From assembly GCA_047615875.1 (NCBI GenBank), contig JBLHGU010000055.1, positions 1 to 26,983 on the forward strand: 26,983 bases of DNA, in the 5' to 3' direction. This document shows positions 17,436 through 25,766 of the stretch, piece after piece. Within the stretch, counting starts at the first letter, position 1. Each line of letters opens with the position of its first letter. The DNA is from JBLHGU01 sp047615875 (lineage in GTDB: Bacteria > Pseudomonadota > Gammaproteobacteria > Arenicellales > CAJQKF01). The notes below the pieces were generated by a model. The model searched no databases. It was not told where the DNA came from and saw only the letters and a list, made by a program, of their open reading frames with translations. A program made the position numbers and the translations under genes.

Positions 17436-18188
17436 ATGCTGACTGAACAACAATTTGCAAGTTATTTCGAACAGGGTTATATTTTTCTGCCTGAACTATT
17501 ACCCGTTGATCAAATTAGCGCAGTAATGTCTCAAGTTCAAAGATTATGTTCGCTGGACAGGCCAGAAGTTATTTTTGAAAACGACGGAACCACAGTACGT
17601 TCGTTAATGAATGTACATAGCTTCTGCGCTGAAGCTAATATCCTGGCTCGCCATCCTGCCATTATTGAACCGGCGATGCGTATTATTGAAAGTGATATTT
17701 ATATTTTTCAATGTATATTGAATTTGAAGCGCGCGTTCAGTGGTGATATGTGGCAGTGGCATCAGGATTACCCCACTTACCTGACCGACGACGGCATGCC
17801 AGCTAATCGATTACTAAATGTCTTGATATTTATGGAAGAAGTAAACGAATTCAATGGACCGTTGATGATGGTCCCGGGATCCCATCATTGCGATGCCTTT
17901 GAAAACGACGAGGACGATATCACCACCTCCTTCCCTATTCGAGCACTGGATAATGAACGCGTCGCCGAGCAGGTAGCACTCAATGGCATCGTGGCACCAA
18001 AGGGCCCGCCTGGATCGGTAATATTGGCGAATAGCAATATCATTCACGGTTCTGCGCCGAACATGTCGCCCTGGAATCGTTCGATGATTTCCATGACATT
18101 AAACTCAGTAGAAAATAAACATCGCGGATCGAGTCGACCAGACTGGGTAGTGATGGACGACTTCACACCGGTCATGCCGCTCGGTTAG
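17436..18188 (+). CDS. PhyH-family Fe(II)/2-oxoglutarate dioxygenase
   Basis: 250 residues, the usual size for phytanoyl-CoA dioxygenase/EctD-like enzymes. The iron facial triad is visible: His109 and Asp111 in WQWHQDYP, and distal His204 in IIHGSAPN. Arg215 in SPWNR is placed to bind 2-oxoglutarate. EVNEFNGPLMMVPGSHH and the C-terminal NSVEN and DDFTPVMP are also typical of the ectoine-hydroxylase/PhyH group. It should hydroxylate a small cytoplasmic substrate using O2 and 2-oxoglutarate. PhyH relatives act on amino acids, ectoine, aminoalkylphosphonates and their N-trimethyl forms. Its neighbours are the PLP protein (three-base gap) and a phosphoethanolamine-type N-methyltransferase 91 bases downstream. 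This suggests an amine or amino-acid derivative as substrate, but that is inference. Confidence 0.85.
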   Translation: MLTEQQFASYFEQGYIFLPELLPVDQISAVMSQVQRLCSLDRPEVIFENDGTTVRSLMNVHSFCAEANILARHPAIIEPAMRIIESDIYIFQCILNLKRAFSGDMWQWHQDYPTYLTDDGMPANRLLNVLIFMEEVNEFNGPLMMVPGSHHCDAFENDEDDITTSFPIRALDNERVAEQVALNGIVAPKGPPGSVILANSNIIHGSAPNMSPWNRSMISMTLNSVENKHRGSSRPDWVVMDDFTPVMPLG

Positions 18189-18279
18189 AGGATTGGCTTA
18201 AAATCTCGACATCGCGTTAGCTAAATAGTCAATTGAGTATATTGTTGCCGTAAATCTCTTCACCCATGATCAGATAGAT

Positions 18280-19035
18280 ATGACAAAGGAACTATTAGAC
18301 TCGACTCAGTACGCCACTGACTCAATACTGAAATATGAGCAGGTGTACGGGAAAGACTTTGTTGCGCCTGGTGGTAAGGGCATGGCGAGGGAACTTATTG
18401 GTAAACTAAACCTGGAGCATGGGAGTAGGGTGCTGGACGCAGGCTGCGGTCTTGGAGGCAGTGCATTTACAATGGCGGGGGAATTTGGTTTGTTAGTTGA
18501 TGGCATTGATTTATCCACAAACATGATCACCATTGCGCAGAGGAAGCTTGAGCAATATGGGCTTTCCGATCGTGTCACGATAACACATGCCGATTGTATG
18601 GAGATGAACAAAACAGACGAGTATCAAGCCGTGTATAGTCGCGATGTGTTTCTACACATCAATGACAAACCTTCCCTGTTTAAAATTTTATCCCAGTCTT
18701 TGAAGAGCGACGGAAAATTGTTATTCACGGACTATTGTTGTGGAGAGAAGCCGTGGCAAGCGGAGTTTTCCGACTATGTAGTGCAGCGACGTTATAGCCT
18801 GCACACAATTGATTCATATGCAGATCTGATCAGAAAAGCTGGTTTTATTGATGTTGAAGCTAGCGATATGTCTGAAAGATTTATTGAAATCCTCGCGAGT
18901 GAAATTGCAAGAATTAATTTGAGTGAAATCGAGCAACATGTTAAGGATAGTTTAACCGTCGACTGGCAGGACAAAATCCGTCGAACGGAACAGGGAGATC
19001 ACCGCTGGGGATTATTTATGGCGAGTAAATCTTAG
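18280..19035 (+). CDS. Phosphoethanolamine N-methyltransferase-like (PMT/PEAMT) enzyme
   Basis: 251 residues, near the size of the single-domain Plasmodium-type enzyme. SAM-binding motif I is VLDAGCGLGGSAF (51-63) and the acidic ribose contact is in GIDLSTNMI. Family residues match one for one: Tyr11 (TQY) and His126 (SRDVFLHI) correspond to the catalytic Tyr/His dyad. Tyr152 (FTDYC), Tyr166, Arg170/171 and Tyr172 (DYVVQRRYSL) and Lys232 (DKIRR) correspond to phosphate-binding residues. The end RWGLFMASK matches too. The expected reaction is stepwise SAM-dependent methylation of phosphoethanolamine to phosphocholine. A close analogue such as an aminoalkylphosphonate is possible. Such enzymes are well known in plants, nematodes and Plasmodium but unusual in bacteria, where PmtA/Pcs routes dominate. 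The ribosome site is weak. Linkage to the dioxygenase is by a 91-base gap. Confidence 0.85.
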   Translation: MTKELLDSTQYATDSILKYEQVYGKDFVAPGGKGMARELIGKLNLEHGSRVLDAGCGLGGSAFTMAGEFGLLVDGIDLSTNMITIAQRKLEQYGLSDRVTITHADCMEMNKTDEYQAVYSRDVFLHINDKPSLFKILSQSLKSDGKLLFTDYCCGEKPWQAEFSDYVVQRRYSLHTIDSYADLIRKAGFIDVEASDMSERFIEILASEIARINLSEIEQHVKDSLTVDWQDKIRRTEQGDHRWGLFMASKS

Positions 19036-19189
19036 ATTGAAATAGTCGGGACTCGGCTAACTCATCTTGCATCTGGTGTTTTCCTATTTCAGCTCTGACT
19101 ATTGTTGGGTATGGCGACTCTATAATTTCTGGGAAGCTAAAGAAAAGGCGAAGGTAAAGATGCCTGAGAAAACGAAAGTTATAGCTGTC

Positions 19190-22100
19190 CTAATTTTTCT
19201 CTTCGGCGTGAATGTGTGATACGTATTCGATCACTTCGTCGACCGTGCGCATCGCGCCCTCGTTCCAGTGACGAGTGAATATTTCCTGGCCAAGAGCGGT
19301 GCGAAGATTGTCACACGCATCGTTCACTTCCATTGCATCAGGCGACCAGGCAACGATTTCAAGCCTGGAACGTAATGCAAGAGCGGTTGAGAAGTGGCTA
19401 ACGGCTTCAATTTCGTTATGCCGGGCCGTGGCAAGGAATCCCAGAACGTCGAGAACTGGCGCAAGGTCGGGTCGCTGTCCCATCCGAATAAATGTTGCCA
19501 GTGAGCTCTGAACGAGTTCGCTTGCCTTATCAAACTCGCCGACTTTTAGTGCAATGAGGGCGCGCTGAAGCTGCAGCCGAGCCATCATCCAATCATTGCC
19601 GAAACCATCAATAACCTCGGCCATATTGTCCAGAAGAGTAGTCGCACCAGCGAGGTTCCCAGTTCGGTGCTGGGCCGAGGCGAGCACCAGTGCTGAAACA
19701 ACGACGAAGTACGGAATGCCTGACAGGCGTTCCGCCTCGACGAATGGTGTCAGCAGCACAACGGCTCCCGGTGCATCACCTCTGGCGATGGCGATCTCGC
19801 CAAGTCGTGCCATTGCTTCGGAGATGGCAAGACCACTGCCTGATGCACTGGCATGTTGCAGCATACTTGTTGCTTCCTCGTGAGCAATGTCGAAGTTACC
19901 CTGTGAAATATCGATCGACATGAGCCAGCAGCGGGCAAGTCCACCAGTGACCGGCTCGCCGATCATGTCGCAGATCTCGATTGAGGTGTTCAGGTGAGTT
20001 CTGGCCTCGGCGAGTTCACCACGATGGGCCAGGAAGAACCCTACAAGACCATGATACCAGGCAAGAAAGTAACCCGCTTCGAGTCGAGTTGCGATCGCAT
20101 GCATAGTTTCGAGCGCGATGGCGGCACCTGCGTCATCGTGCTCCACCCAGTGAGAGACACTGATCATCTTCCAACTATCAACTACTGACCAGTCATCATT
20201 GCTGCGCCCGCCCAACTCGACACTACGCATCAGGCCCGGTCGCGCTTGTGCAGGAGTGAATACTGCCGTGGCGAAGCCAACAGTATTTAACGCCCGGGCA
20301 CGGGCCCAATCATCGTCAACCTTTTCTGCCAGTTCGAGCGCCTCCGGTGCGCGGACCGTCATTGTGGCAATGTCTCCACCGTACAGTGCAATATGTGCTG
20401 CGCCCCAGCAAGCTCGGGCGCGAAATTTGGATGGCTCGGTATCGGGTTGCTCTAATAAACGGGCAAACCAACGACCCGCCCGGCCAAGGTGCCCGCGTAG
20501 TTCCCAGAACAATGTCAGTGCAGTCGCCAACCGAAGGGCTAATTCACGGCGACCTGACTCATCAGCAAATTTGAGTGCCGTTTCCAGGTTGTCGTGTTCG
20601 TATTCGAGCATTGTGAGTAGCTGGGCGCTGTCGCGGAAGGATATTACGGGAGCGCAGCGCTCGGCGAGCTCAACAAAGTGGTTGAGATGACGGTCATAGA
20701 CTTGCTCCAATTCTCCCGATTCGATTAAAAGACCCTGTAGATATTGACGGATCGTCTCGAGAAAACGATAGCTGTTACCTGGACGTGAGTGATCGACTTG
20801 CACCATTGACTTGTCGACCAATCCGGTAAGTCCATCGAGCACAGCATAGCGATCAAAATTTTCGTTACTGGCGATGTCTTCTGCCGCCTCGAGTGTAAAG
20901 CTGTGCATGATAGCCAGACGACAGGCCAGTAGCTTTTCTTCTTCGTCGAGTAAGTCGTAGCTCCATTTCACCGACGCTTCCAGCGTTTTCTGGCGCGCCA
21001 TCGCTGTGCGGTTTCCACCAGTGAGTAAACGGAATCGGTCGTCTATAGCAACAGCGATACGAGCCGGGCTCATCATCCGAACCCGCGCGGCTGCGAGCTC
21101 GATCGCGAGAGGTATACCGTCCAGTCGCTCTACGATATTGGTAATGATATTGATTTCGTCGTCAGTGGGTATAAATCCTTCTACAAGGCTCTGCGCTCGT
21201 TGCACGAATAACTCAACAGCTGTTGAGCCCTCGAGTGACGCCACCTGCCATGTCGATTCACCAATGAGGCCTAACGACTCACGACTGGTGGCAAGCACTC
21301 GCAGTTGTGGGCAATGCTCCAGGAGTTGTTGTAGTGTTTTGGCAACGCCGGTGAGTACCTGTTCGCAGTTGTCAACGATGAGTAAGGTTTTAAAACCTTT
21401 GAGTTGATCCACCAATGTATCGACCATCGGCCGACCGAGTTCTTCCCGTAATCCAAATACACCAGCGATAGCATGTGCAACTAGATCAGTATTTGCGATA
21501 GGTGCCAATTCGATATACCACACCCCGTCAACGAACTTATCAAGTTCATCGGCTCCGATTTGTAGTGCCAACCGGGTTTTTCCACAACCGCCTGAGCCGA
21601 TTAGTGTAACGAGCCTATTGGAGGTTAGAGTTTGGTGTATCGAGTTAAGATCGTGCTCACGACCGACGAAGCTGGAGAGTTGGCTTGGCAGATTGGTCGG
21701 AATATTGCTTTCGGTATGCAACGGGGGAAATTCGTTAGCGATGTCCGGATGGGTGAGTTGCCAAACGTGTTCCGGGTGGTCGAGGCCTTTTAGCCACTGT
21801 ATCCCGAGGTCCAGTATCTCGATTTCAGAAGGGAGTAAATCAGTTACGATGGTGCGCGTGGTATTAGACACTAGAATCTGTCCACCGCAGGCAAGTGATC
21901 TCAGTCTGGCACATCGAATGATCGTTGGGCCAAAATAGTTACCTGAATCTCGTAACAAAACCTGTCCGGTGTGGATCGCCATGCGAACCTTTACGGGAGT
22001 GGAGACCAGCCATGATTCTGCGGCAAATGTTCGTTGGACTTCCAAACCACACGCAATAGCGTCTGTTGTGCTGCGGAATGCTGCAACCGCGCTGTCTCCC

Positions 22101-22288
22101 TCGCCTTGTTCCACCGGTCGTACGCCATTATGTTGACTAATTGCTGCATCCATTAACTCATAGTGTCGATGGATCGCGCTCGCCATAGCGTCGGGCGCTT
22201 CCTCCCAAAGAACGGTGGAGCCCTCTACATCTGTCAGCATCAAAGTGACCGTTCCATCCGGTAGGGTGACTATTGGTTCTTTAGACAT
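19190..22288 (-). CDS. Class III nucleotide cyclase fused to NB-ARC-type ATPase and TPR region
   Basis: 1032 residues. The cyclase domain (about 10-180) has metal Asp20 (LTDVEGST) and Asp65 (GEGDSAVAAF). In the motif N-x3-R the asparagine that stabilises the transition state is Ile124, while Arg128 remains (IIRCARLRS), so catalysis may be weak or absent. A STAND/NB-ARC ATPase follows: SSFVGREHDL, Walker A GSGGCGKT (231-238), Walker B LLIVDN (303-308), TSRESL and GIPLAIELAAARV. The last half is alpha-helical TPR-like solenoid. The protein is likely a large cytoplasmic sensor or switch that couples ligand binding on the repeats to nucleotide hydrolysis and cyclase output. It is the only intact one of three cyclase genes in this window. 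It is convergent with the methyltransferase gene and divergent from the cupin gene. Confidence 0.9.
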   Translation of the reverse strand: MSKEPIVTLPDGTVTLMLTDVEGSTVLWEEAPDAMASAIHRHYELMDAAISQHNGVRPVEQGEGDSAVAAFRSTTDAIACGLEVQRTFAAESWLVSTPVKVRMAIHTGQVLLRDSGNYFGPTIIRCARLRSLACGGQILVSNTTRTIVTDLLPSEIEILDLGIQWLKGLDHPEHVWQLTHPDIANEFPPLHTESNIPTNLPSQLSSFVGREHDLNSIHQTLTSNRLVTLIGSGGCGKTRLALQIGADELDKFVDGVWYIELAPIANTDLVAHAIAGVFGLREELGRPMVDTLVDQLKGFKTLLIVDNCEQVLTGVAKTLQQLLEHCPQLRVLATSRESLGLIGESTWQVASLEGSTAVELFVQRAQSLVEGFIPTDDEINIITNIVERLDGIPLAIELAAARVRMMSPARIAVAIDDRFRLLTGGNRTAMARQKTLEASVKWSYDLLDEEEKLLACRLAIMHSFTLEAAEDIASNENFDRYAVLDGLTGLVDKSMVQVDHSRPGNSYRFLETIRQYLQGLLIESGELEQVYDRHLNHFVELAERCAPVISFRDSAQLLTMLEYEHDNLETALKFADESGRRELALRLATALTLFWELRGHLGRAGRWFARLLEQPDTEPSKFRARACWGAAHIALYGGDIATMTVRAPEALELAEKVDDDWARARALNTVGFATAVFTPAQARPGLMRSVELGGRSNDDWSVVDSWKMISVSHWVEHDDAGAAIALETMHAIATRLEAGYFLAWYHGLVGFFLAHRGELAEARTHLNTSIEICDMIGEPVTGGLARCWLMSIDISQGNFDIAHEEATSMLQHASASGSGLAISEAMARLGEIAIARGDAPGAVVLLTPFVEAERLSGIPYFVVVSALVLASAQHRTGNLAGATTLLDNMAEVIDGFGNDWMMARLQLQRALIALKVGEFDKASELVQSSLATFIRMGQRPDLAPVLDVLGFLATARHNEIEAVSHFSTALALRSRLEIVAWSPDAMEVNDACDNLRTALGQEIFTRHWNEGAMRTVDEVIEYVSHIHAEEKN

Positions 22289-22383
22289 GATCGAGTTCGA
22301 TTTTTAAGTTATTGGTTAATCATCATAACAAACTAAATTTTCGTTTGAACTGAATAAAAGAATACTTACCACACGATCAATCG

Positions 22384-22399
22384 TCGGTAATTTAACCGA
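22384..22399. promoter_or_regulatory. Dyad that could be an operator in the divergent gap
   Basis: TCGGT and ACCGA flank six AT bases in the region between the cyclase gene (minus) and the cupin gene (plus). The position, upstream of both starts, fits a shared operator. The arms are only five bases, so chance is possible. Confidence 0.25.
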
Positions 22400-22514
22400 T
22401 AGTATGTACTGTACTGGCAAGCCATGTGATCTGATGTTGTGGTAATGTTAAATTTATGGGGATGTAGAGTTATCTGATTTGCGTCCATGTTTTATTCGGC
22501 CTCGAGGTGCATTT

Positions 22515-22955
22515 ATGAAATTCCTATGGGTTGCAAACGCTCTGCTATTAGCCTGTTTAACCGAGGTCATGGCGAACGAATCTTCTCGCATTGCTCTGAT
22601 TGATAGTGCAACACCTACCGAGGCATTGTTCGCAAAACCTGGTACATACTTGGGCGAGAAATTTACGTTTGAGGACAAACATTCCGGAAATGTATTAGTA
22701 CGCGTCGGTGTGTGGGAGGCGGGGGTAGGTAAATCCGTTATTAAGAACTTCCCGTTCACAGAGTACGTGTTGATGATTAGTGGAAGCGTTATTGTCACAG
22801 AAAAAGATGGAACTTCGATGGAGTTTTTTGCTGGCGATACCTTCGTTATTCCTAAAGGCTGGAGTGGTGATTGGGACGTGCAAGAGCGTATGAAAAAGCA
22901 GATAGTCAGAATTGGGGATGCTGCGCTGTTAACGTTTGGTCAAATCGTCGAATGA
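22515..22955 (+). CDS. Exported cupin-domain protein
   Basis: 146 residues from ATG 22515, chosen because GAGG lies seven bases before it and because it opens a clear signal peptide: MKFLWVANALLLACL, then TEVMA with likely cleavage before NESS. An earlier in-frame start would bury that signal. The mature part is a single small beta-barrel of the cupin_3 (DUF861/EutQ-like) kind: VRVGVWEAG, then FTEYVLMISGSVIVTEKDG, FFAGDTFVIPKGWSGDWDV and MKKQIVRIG. It would act in the periplasm or outside the cell. Cupin_3 proteins of this sort have few metal-binding histidines, and none are evident here, so a binding or stabilising role is as likely as catalysis. Its stop is followed nine bases later by a duplicated stub of another gene. 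Confidence 0.8.
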   Translation: MKFLWVANALLLACLTEVMANESSRIALIDSATPTEALFAKPGTYLGEKFTFEDKHSGNVLVRVGVWEAGVGKSVIKNFPFTEYVLMISGSVIVTEKDGTSMEFFAGDTFVIPKGWSGDWDVQERMKKQIVRIGDAALLTFGQIVE

Positions 22956-22963
22956 TCCCCTAA

Positions 22964-23092
22964 GTTGATGGATATCTCGAGTCAAAGAAAAAGCTGGATG
23001 CCTTCACAAGTGGCTATGAAAAGAGCAAGACCTAAACAGCAAGTCGTTTGACTTTAATATTCGCTAATTGATGATTTCATGGCCCTAAGTAA
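22964..23092 (+). pseudogene. Truncated duplicate of the small-protein gene's 3' end (repeat copy 2)
   Basis: Reads VDGYLESKKKLDAFTSGYEK, then SKT and TAA (23033-23035), against VDVYLESKKKLDAFTSDHEK in the gene at 15869-16216. It has no start, no signal anchor and no upstream part. The match begins just after the cupin stop. The non-coding flank beyond the stop is also shared. It looks like one end of an ancient segmental duplication whose body was replaced by, or deleted next to, the cupin gene. The non-coding similarity shows duplication of DNA, not just of a domain. Confidence 0.7.
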
Positions 23093-23147
23093 GTGACCGA
23101 GGGTTGAGTTTGGCTTCGAATTGGTCCGTCAGATTACCGCAGTGTAT

Positions 23148-23393
23148 TCACCAACTTGATGCGGAAGTTCCAGGCAGTGGACCATTAGACCAGAAACGGG
23201 GCGTAATCAGCGACATGTCGACAATCTGTCTTAGCACCTTGTCCTCACTTTCTAACGACATCGCTTCTAACGACCTAATCAACTGTCCAGACTTAGACTC
23301 TTCCCAGAACCATTTGCCGAGTATTTCGAAATCATCGATGCCGTCACTGTGTGTACGTGTTTCCGTGTAATAGGCATTGAGATCTTCGACCAC
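23148..23393 (-). CDS. Small acidic protein following the selenoprotein gene
   Basis: An 81-codon frame opening with GTG 23393, five bases after the selenoprotein stop, so it would be translated by coupling. The text (VVEDLNAYYTETRTHSDG, then FEILGKWFWEESKSGQLIRS and LEAMSLESEDKVL) has few rare residues and third-position variation that looks coding. I recognise no family and it has no signal or membrane segment. The end (PGTSASSW) may be altered. It could be a partner of the selenoprotein. Absence of a clear ribosome site keeps confidence moderate. The plus-strand frames here are shadows. Confidence 0.5.
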   Translation of the reverse strand: MVEDLNAYYTETRTHSDGIDDFEILGKWFWEESKSGQLIRSLEAMSLESEDKVLRQIVDMSLITPRFWSNGPLPGTSASSW

Positions 23394-23398
23394 TAACT

Positions 23399-24244
23399 TT
23401 AGCAGCGGAATGGGTGACAGCCCTCTATCTCGGTCTGGACCTCTGCTACTAGTGCATCGACATCACCGATATCAGTCATCGACAGTACGAATTCAGGTGG
23501 TAGTGAATAACCCATCCGACCATTCCTCACTGGGATGGCGACCGGGAAATCCTCGAGCACTGGACCGCTGGACGATTCAAACAGTTTGAATGCAGCGCCC
23601 AGAACCTTTGTCTGAAACGCAAGGTCATTGGGTTTGCCCAGCGGTCGACCCATGGGAAAGTCAAGCCATAGCGCTCGTGGTAGCTTTAGCGCCTCGATAT
23701 GCTCACGCACGAAGCCAACCAGCACCGTCACAAAGCCCGCGGATTCGAAATAATATGCAAGCACGCTCACGGCGCGCGTACAAAAGGGTCAAACAGGCGC
23801 GAGAAAAACCGTATTAATGCCATCCTGCTTCATCCGGTCTATCACCTCACGGGCCGACTTCTGCATATTGCGGGGATCAGAGGCGCCCATGAAGGCATAG
23901 TGTTCATGGGCGACCGAGCCAATTTCGTCCGCCGTCGCCATCTCATCAAGTCGGTCAAAGGGCAGTATTACATTAATATCCTGCTGCCAGGCCGTGCGGT
24001 CATATTCTGCCGCAACGTGAGTCATTACCAGATCCCTGTCGTCCTTGCTGATAACTCGATAATCCCGTGCGAGCCAGGAAAAAGGCTTCTCGCCGCGTCG
24101 TGAAACGGCGGCAGATGAAACAATCGTAACCCGGCGTTCTTTTTTCGCTACCGGTTGAGTCCAGGCAGGGCGCTCGAACTCGGGCATTTCGAGGCTAGAG
24201 ATAAAACCGCGTCCTATTGCTGGCATCTCGGCTATTCGAACCAT
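23399..24244 (-). CDS. Selenoprotein B family reductase (GrdB/PrdB-like) with in-frame UGA = Sec
   Basis: From ATG 24244 the frame reads to TGA at 23791-23789 and continues in the same frame, with clear family similarity, to TAA 23399-23401. With UGA as selenocysteine (residue 152) the protein has 281 residues. Text before the UGA (SVAHEHYAFMGASDP, then GINTVFLAPV) and after it (PFCTRAVSVLAYYFES, then RALWLDFPMGRPLGKPND) both match the glycine/sarcosine/betaine/D-proline reductase selenoprotein B family found in proteobacteria. The redox motif is U-P-F-C, a Sec-x2-Cys pair suited to thiol/selenol reduction. The substrate is unknown, and the other glycine reductase subunits are not present. 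It is divergent from selA-selB (127 bases between starts), which strongly supports decoding as Sec. A TTG at 24262 is an alternative start. Read without Sec it would be split into two false genes. Confidence 0.9.
23761..23781 (-). promoter_or_regulatory. Candidate bacterial SECIS hairpin
   Basis: Seven bases after the UGA, RNA GUACGC can pair with GCGUGC (one U-G pair) around a nine-base loop GCGCCGUGA. Bacterial SECIS elements lie immediately 3' of the UGA inside the coding region and carry G/U in the apical loop about 16-25 bases downstream, which fits here. The stem is short and I judged the fold by eye. Confidence 0.5.
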
Positions 24245-24371
24245 ATTTGTTCTCTCATTCAAGTCTGAAAAATACTGGAACTATTGTGCCATCTTCTCGC
24301 TGGGGATAACAACATTGTTAACCGAGCATCAAGACGTTACTATTAACTGTCTTCGGTCCGTGAGATTCGAT

Positions 24372-25766
24372 ATGTCTATTATTGATGCCCCCAACAAATT
24401 ACCCTCTGTTGATCGTCTTTTGAACGATGCGCAAATGCTATCGTTTGTGAGCAAATATGGGGCGCCTCTGGTTATCCGCTGTGCGCGCAATGCACTGGAG
24501 TCGGCACGCCATCAGGTTCTGGCTGGAAAATCATTGCAGCCCAGTGATCTTGTCGACAATCTTTGTGAGGACATCGAAAGAAGTGTTAGTCCATCATTGC
24601 GGCGGGTTATTAATCTAACCGGAACCGTGCTACACACTAATCTGGGCCGGGCCGCATTACCGACATCTGCAATTGATGCGATGGTTGAAATTGCCAGGGG
24701 TGCTAGCAACCTTGAATTCGATGTAATTTCTGGCAAGCGCGGCGATCGTCACAAGCACCCTGAAGCATTGTTATGCGAATTGACGGGGGCAGAGAGAGCA
24801 CTGGTAGTCAACAACAATGCAGCAGCCGTATTGCTAACTCTCAATAGTCTTGCTTTGCGCAAGGAAGTTCCGGTATCACGCGGCGAACTAATTGAAATTG
24901 GCGGCGCATTCCGCATGCCTGACATCATGGCCCGGGCGGGTTGTAAGTTAGTTGAAGTTGGCACCACCAATCGTACTCATGATAAAGACTTCGAATCAGT
25001 AATAGGCCCTAAAACCGCGTTGCTAATGAAGGTGCATACCAGTAACTACGAAATTCAGGGATTTACAAAATGTGTAACAGATGCGGAACTCGCTAACATC
25101 GCCCATGTTCATGATTTGCCATTTGTGACGGACCTGGGTAGTGGCACGTTAATTAATCTGGAAGATTATGGTTTGCCACATGAGCCCACCGTCAGCGAGG
25201 CATTAACGGCTGGCGCAGATCTGGTGACCTTTAGCGGCGATAAACTGCTCGGTGGGCCTCAAGCCGGCATCATCGTCGGTCGCCGCGACCTGATCGAAAA
25301 AATCAAACGCAACCCGATGACTCGCGCCATGCGACCCGATAAAGTTACCCTGGCTGCTTTGCATGCGGTACTGCAGCTGTACACCAATCCAGCATGTCTA
25401 GCTGAAGAGTTGCCTACTCTGCGCTGGTTGACCCGAGACGTAACAGAAATAGAGAATTTAGCGACTAGCCTTATGCCTGTCGTGCAACGCTATTGTGAAC
25501 ATTTTCAGGTCACAGTTGACCGTACCCATAGCCAGGTGGGAAGTGGTGCAATGCCAGTAGATCGATTGGACAGTGCCGCACTCAAGTTTTCTCTGCCTGA
25601 TGTACGTCGTCCCGGCAATGCGTTAAAAAAGCTTGCCAGGGCTTTCCGTGAGTTACCGCTGCCGGTTATTGGACGAATAGCAGATGATGCGCTGTGGTTC
25701 GATCTACGTTGTCTTGAGAAAGAAGCTGAGTTTGTCGACAACCTGCGGGGACTGAAAATTTCATGA
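24372..25766 (+). CDS. selA: L-seryl-tRNA(Sec) selenium transferase SelA
   Basis: 464 residues from ATG 24372, matching the E. coli enzyme (463), so an upstream TTG at 24315 is not used. The start aligns as LPSVDRLL with the E. coli LPAIDRLL. PLP-dependent fold-type I features are seen: INLTGTVLHTNLGRA, then VVNNNAAAVLLTLN, VEVGTTNRTHDKDF, VTDLGSGTL and the PLP lysine in FSGDKLLGGPQAG (Lys291). The enzyme converts Ser-tRNA(Sec) to Sec-tRNA(Sec) with selenophosphate from SelD. selC (tRNA-Sec) and selD are not in the window. selB overlaps its stop by the ATGA arrangement. The gene faces away from the selenoprotein gene it presumably serves. Confidence 0.97.
   Translation: MSIIDAPNKLPSVDRLLNDAQMLSFVSKYGAPLVIRCARNALESARHQVLAGKSLQPSDLVDNLCEDIERSVSPSLRRVINLTGTVLHTNLGRAALPTSAIDAMVEIARGASNLEFDVISGKRGDRHKHPEALLCELTGAERALVVNNNAAAVLLTLNSLALRKEVPVSRGELIEIGGAFRMPDIMARAGCKLVEVGTTNRTHDKDFESVIGPKTALLMKVHTSNYEIQGFTKCVTDAELANIAHVHDLPFVTDLGSGTLINLEDYGLPHEPTVSEALTAGADLVTFSGDKLLGGPQAGIIVGRRDLIEKIKRNPMTRAMRPDKVTLAALHAVLQLYTNPACLAEELPTLRWLTRDVTEIENLATSLMPVVQRYCEHFQVTVDRTHSQVGSGAMPVDRLDSAALKFSLPDVRRPGNALKKLARAFRELPLPVIGRIADDALWFDLRCLEKEAEFVDNLRGLKIS

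Noticed and set aside
23104..24103. Plus-strand frames across the selenoprotein locus
   Set aside because: They are shadows; the minus strand has family-level similarity over the same interval.
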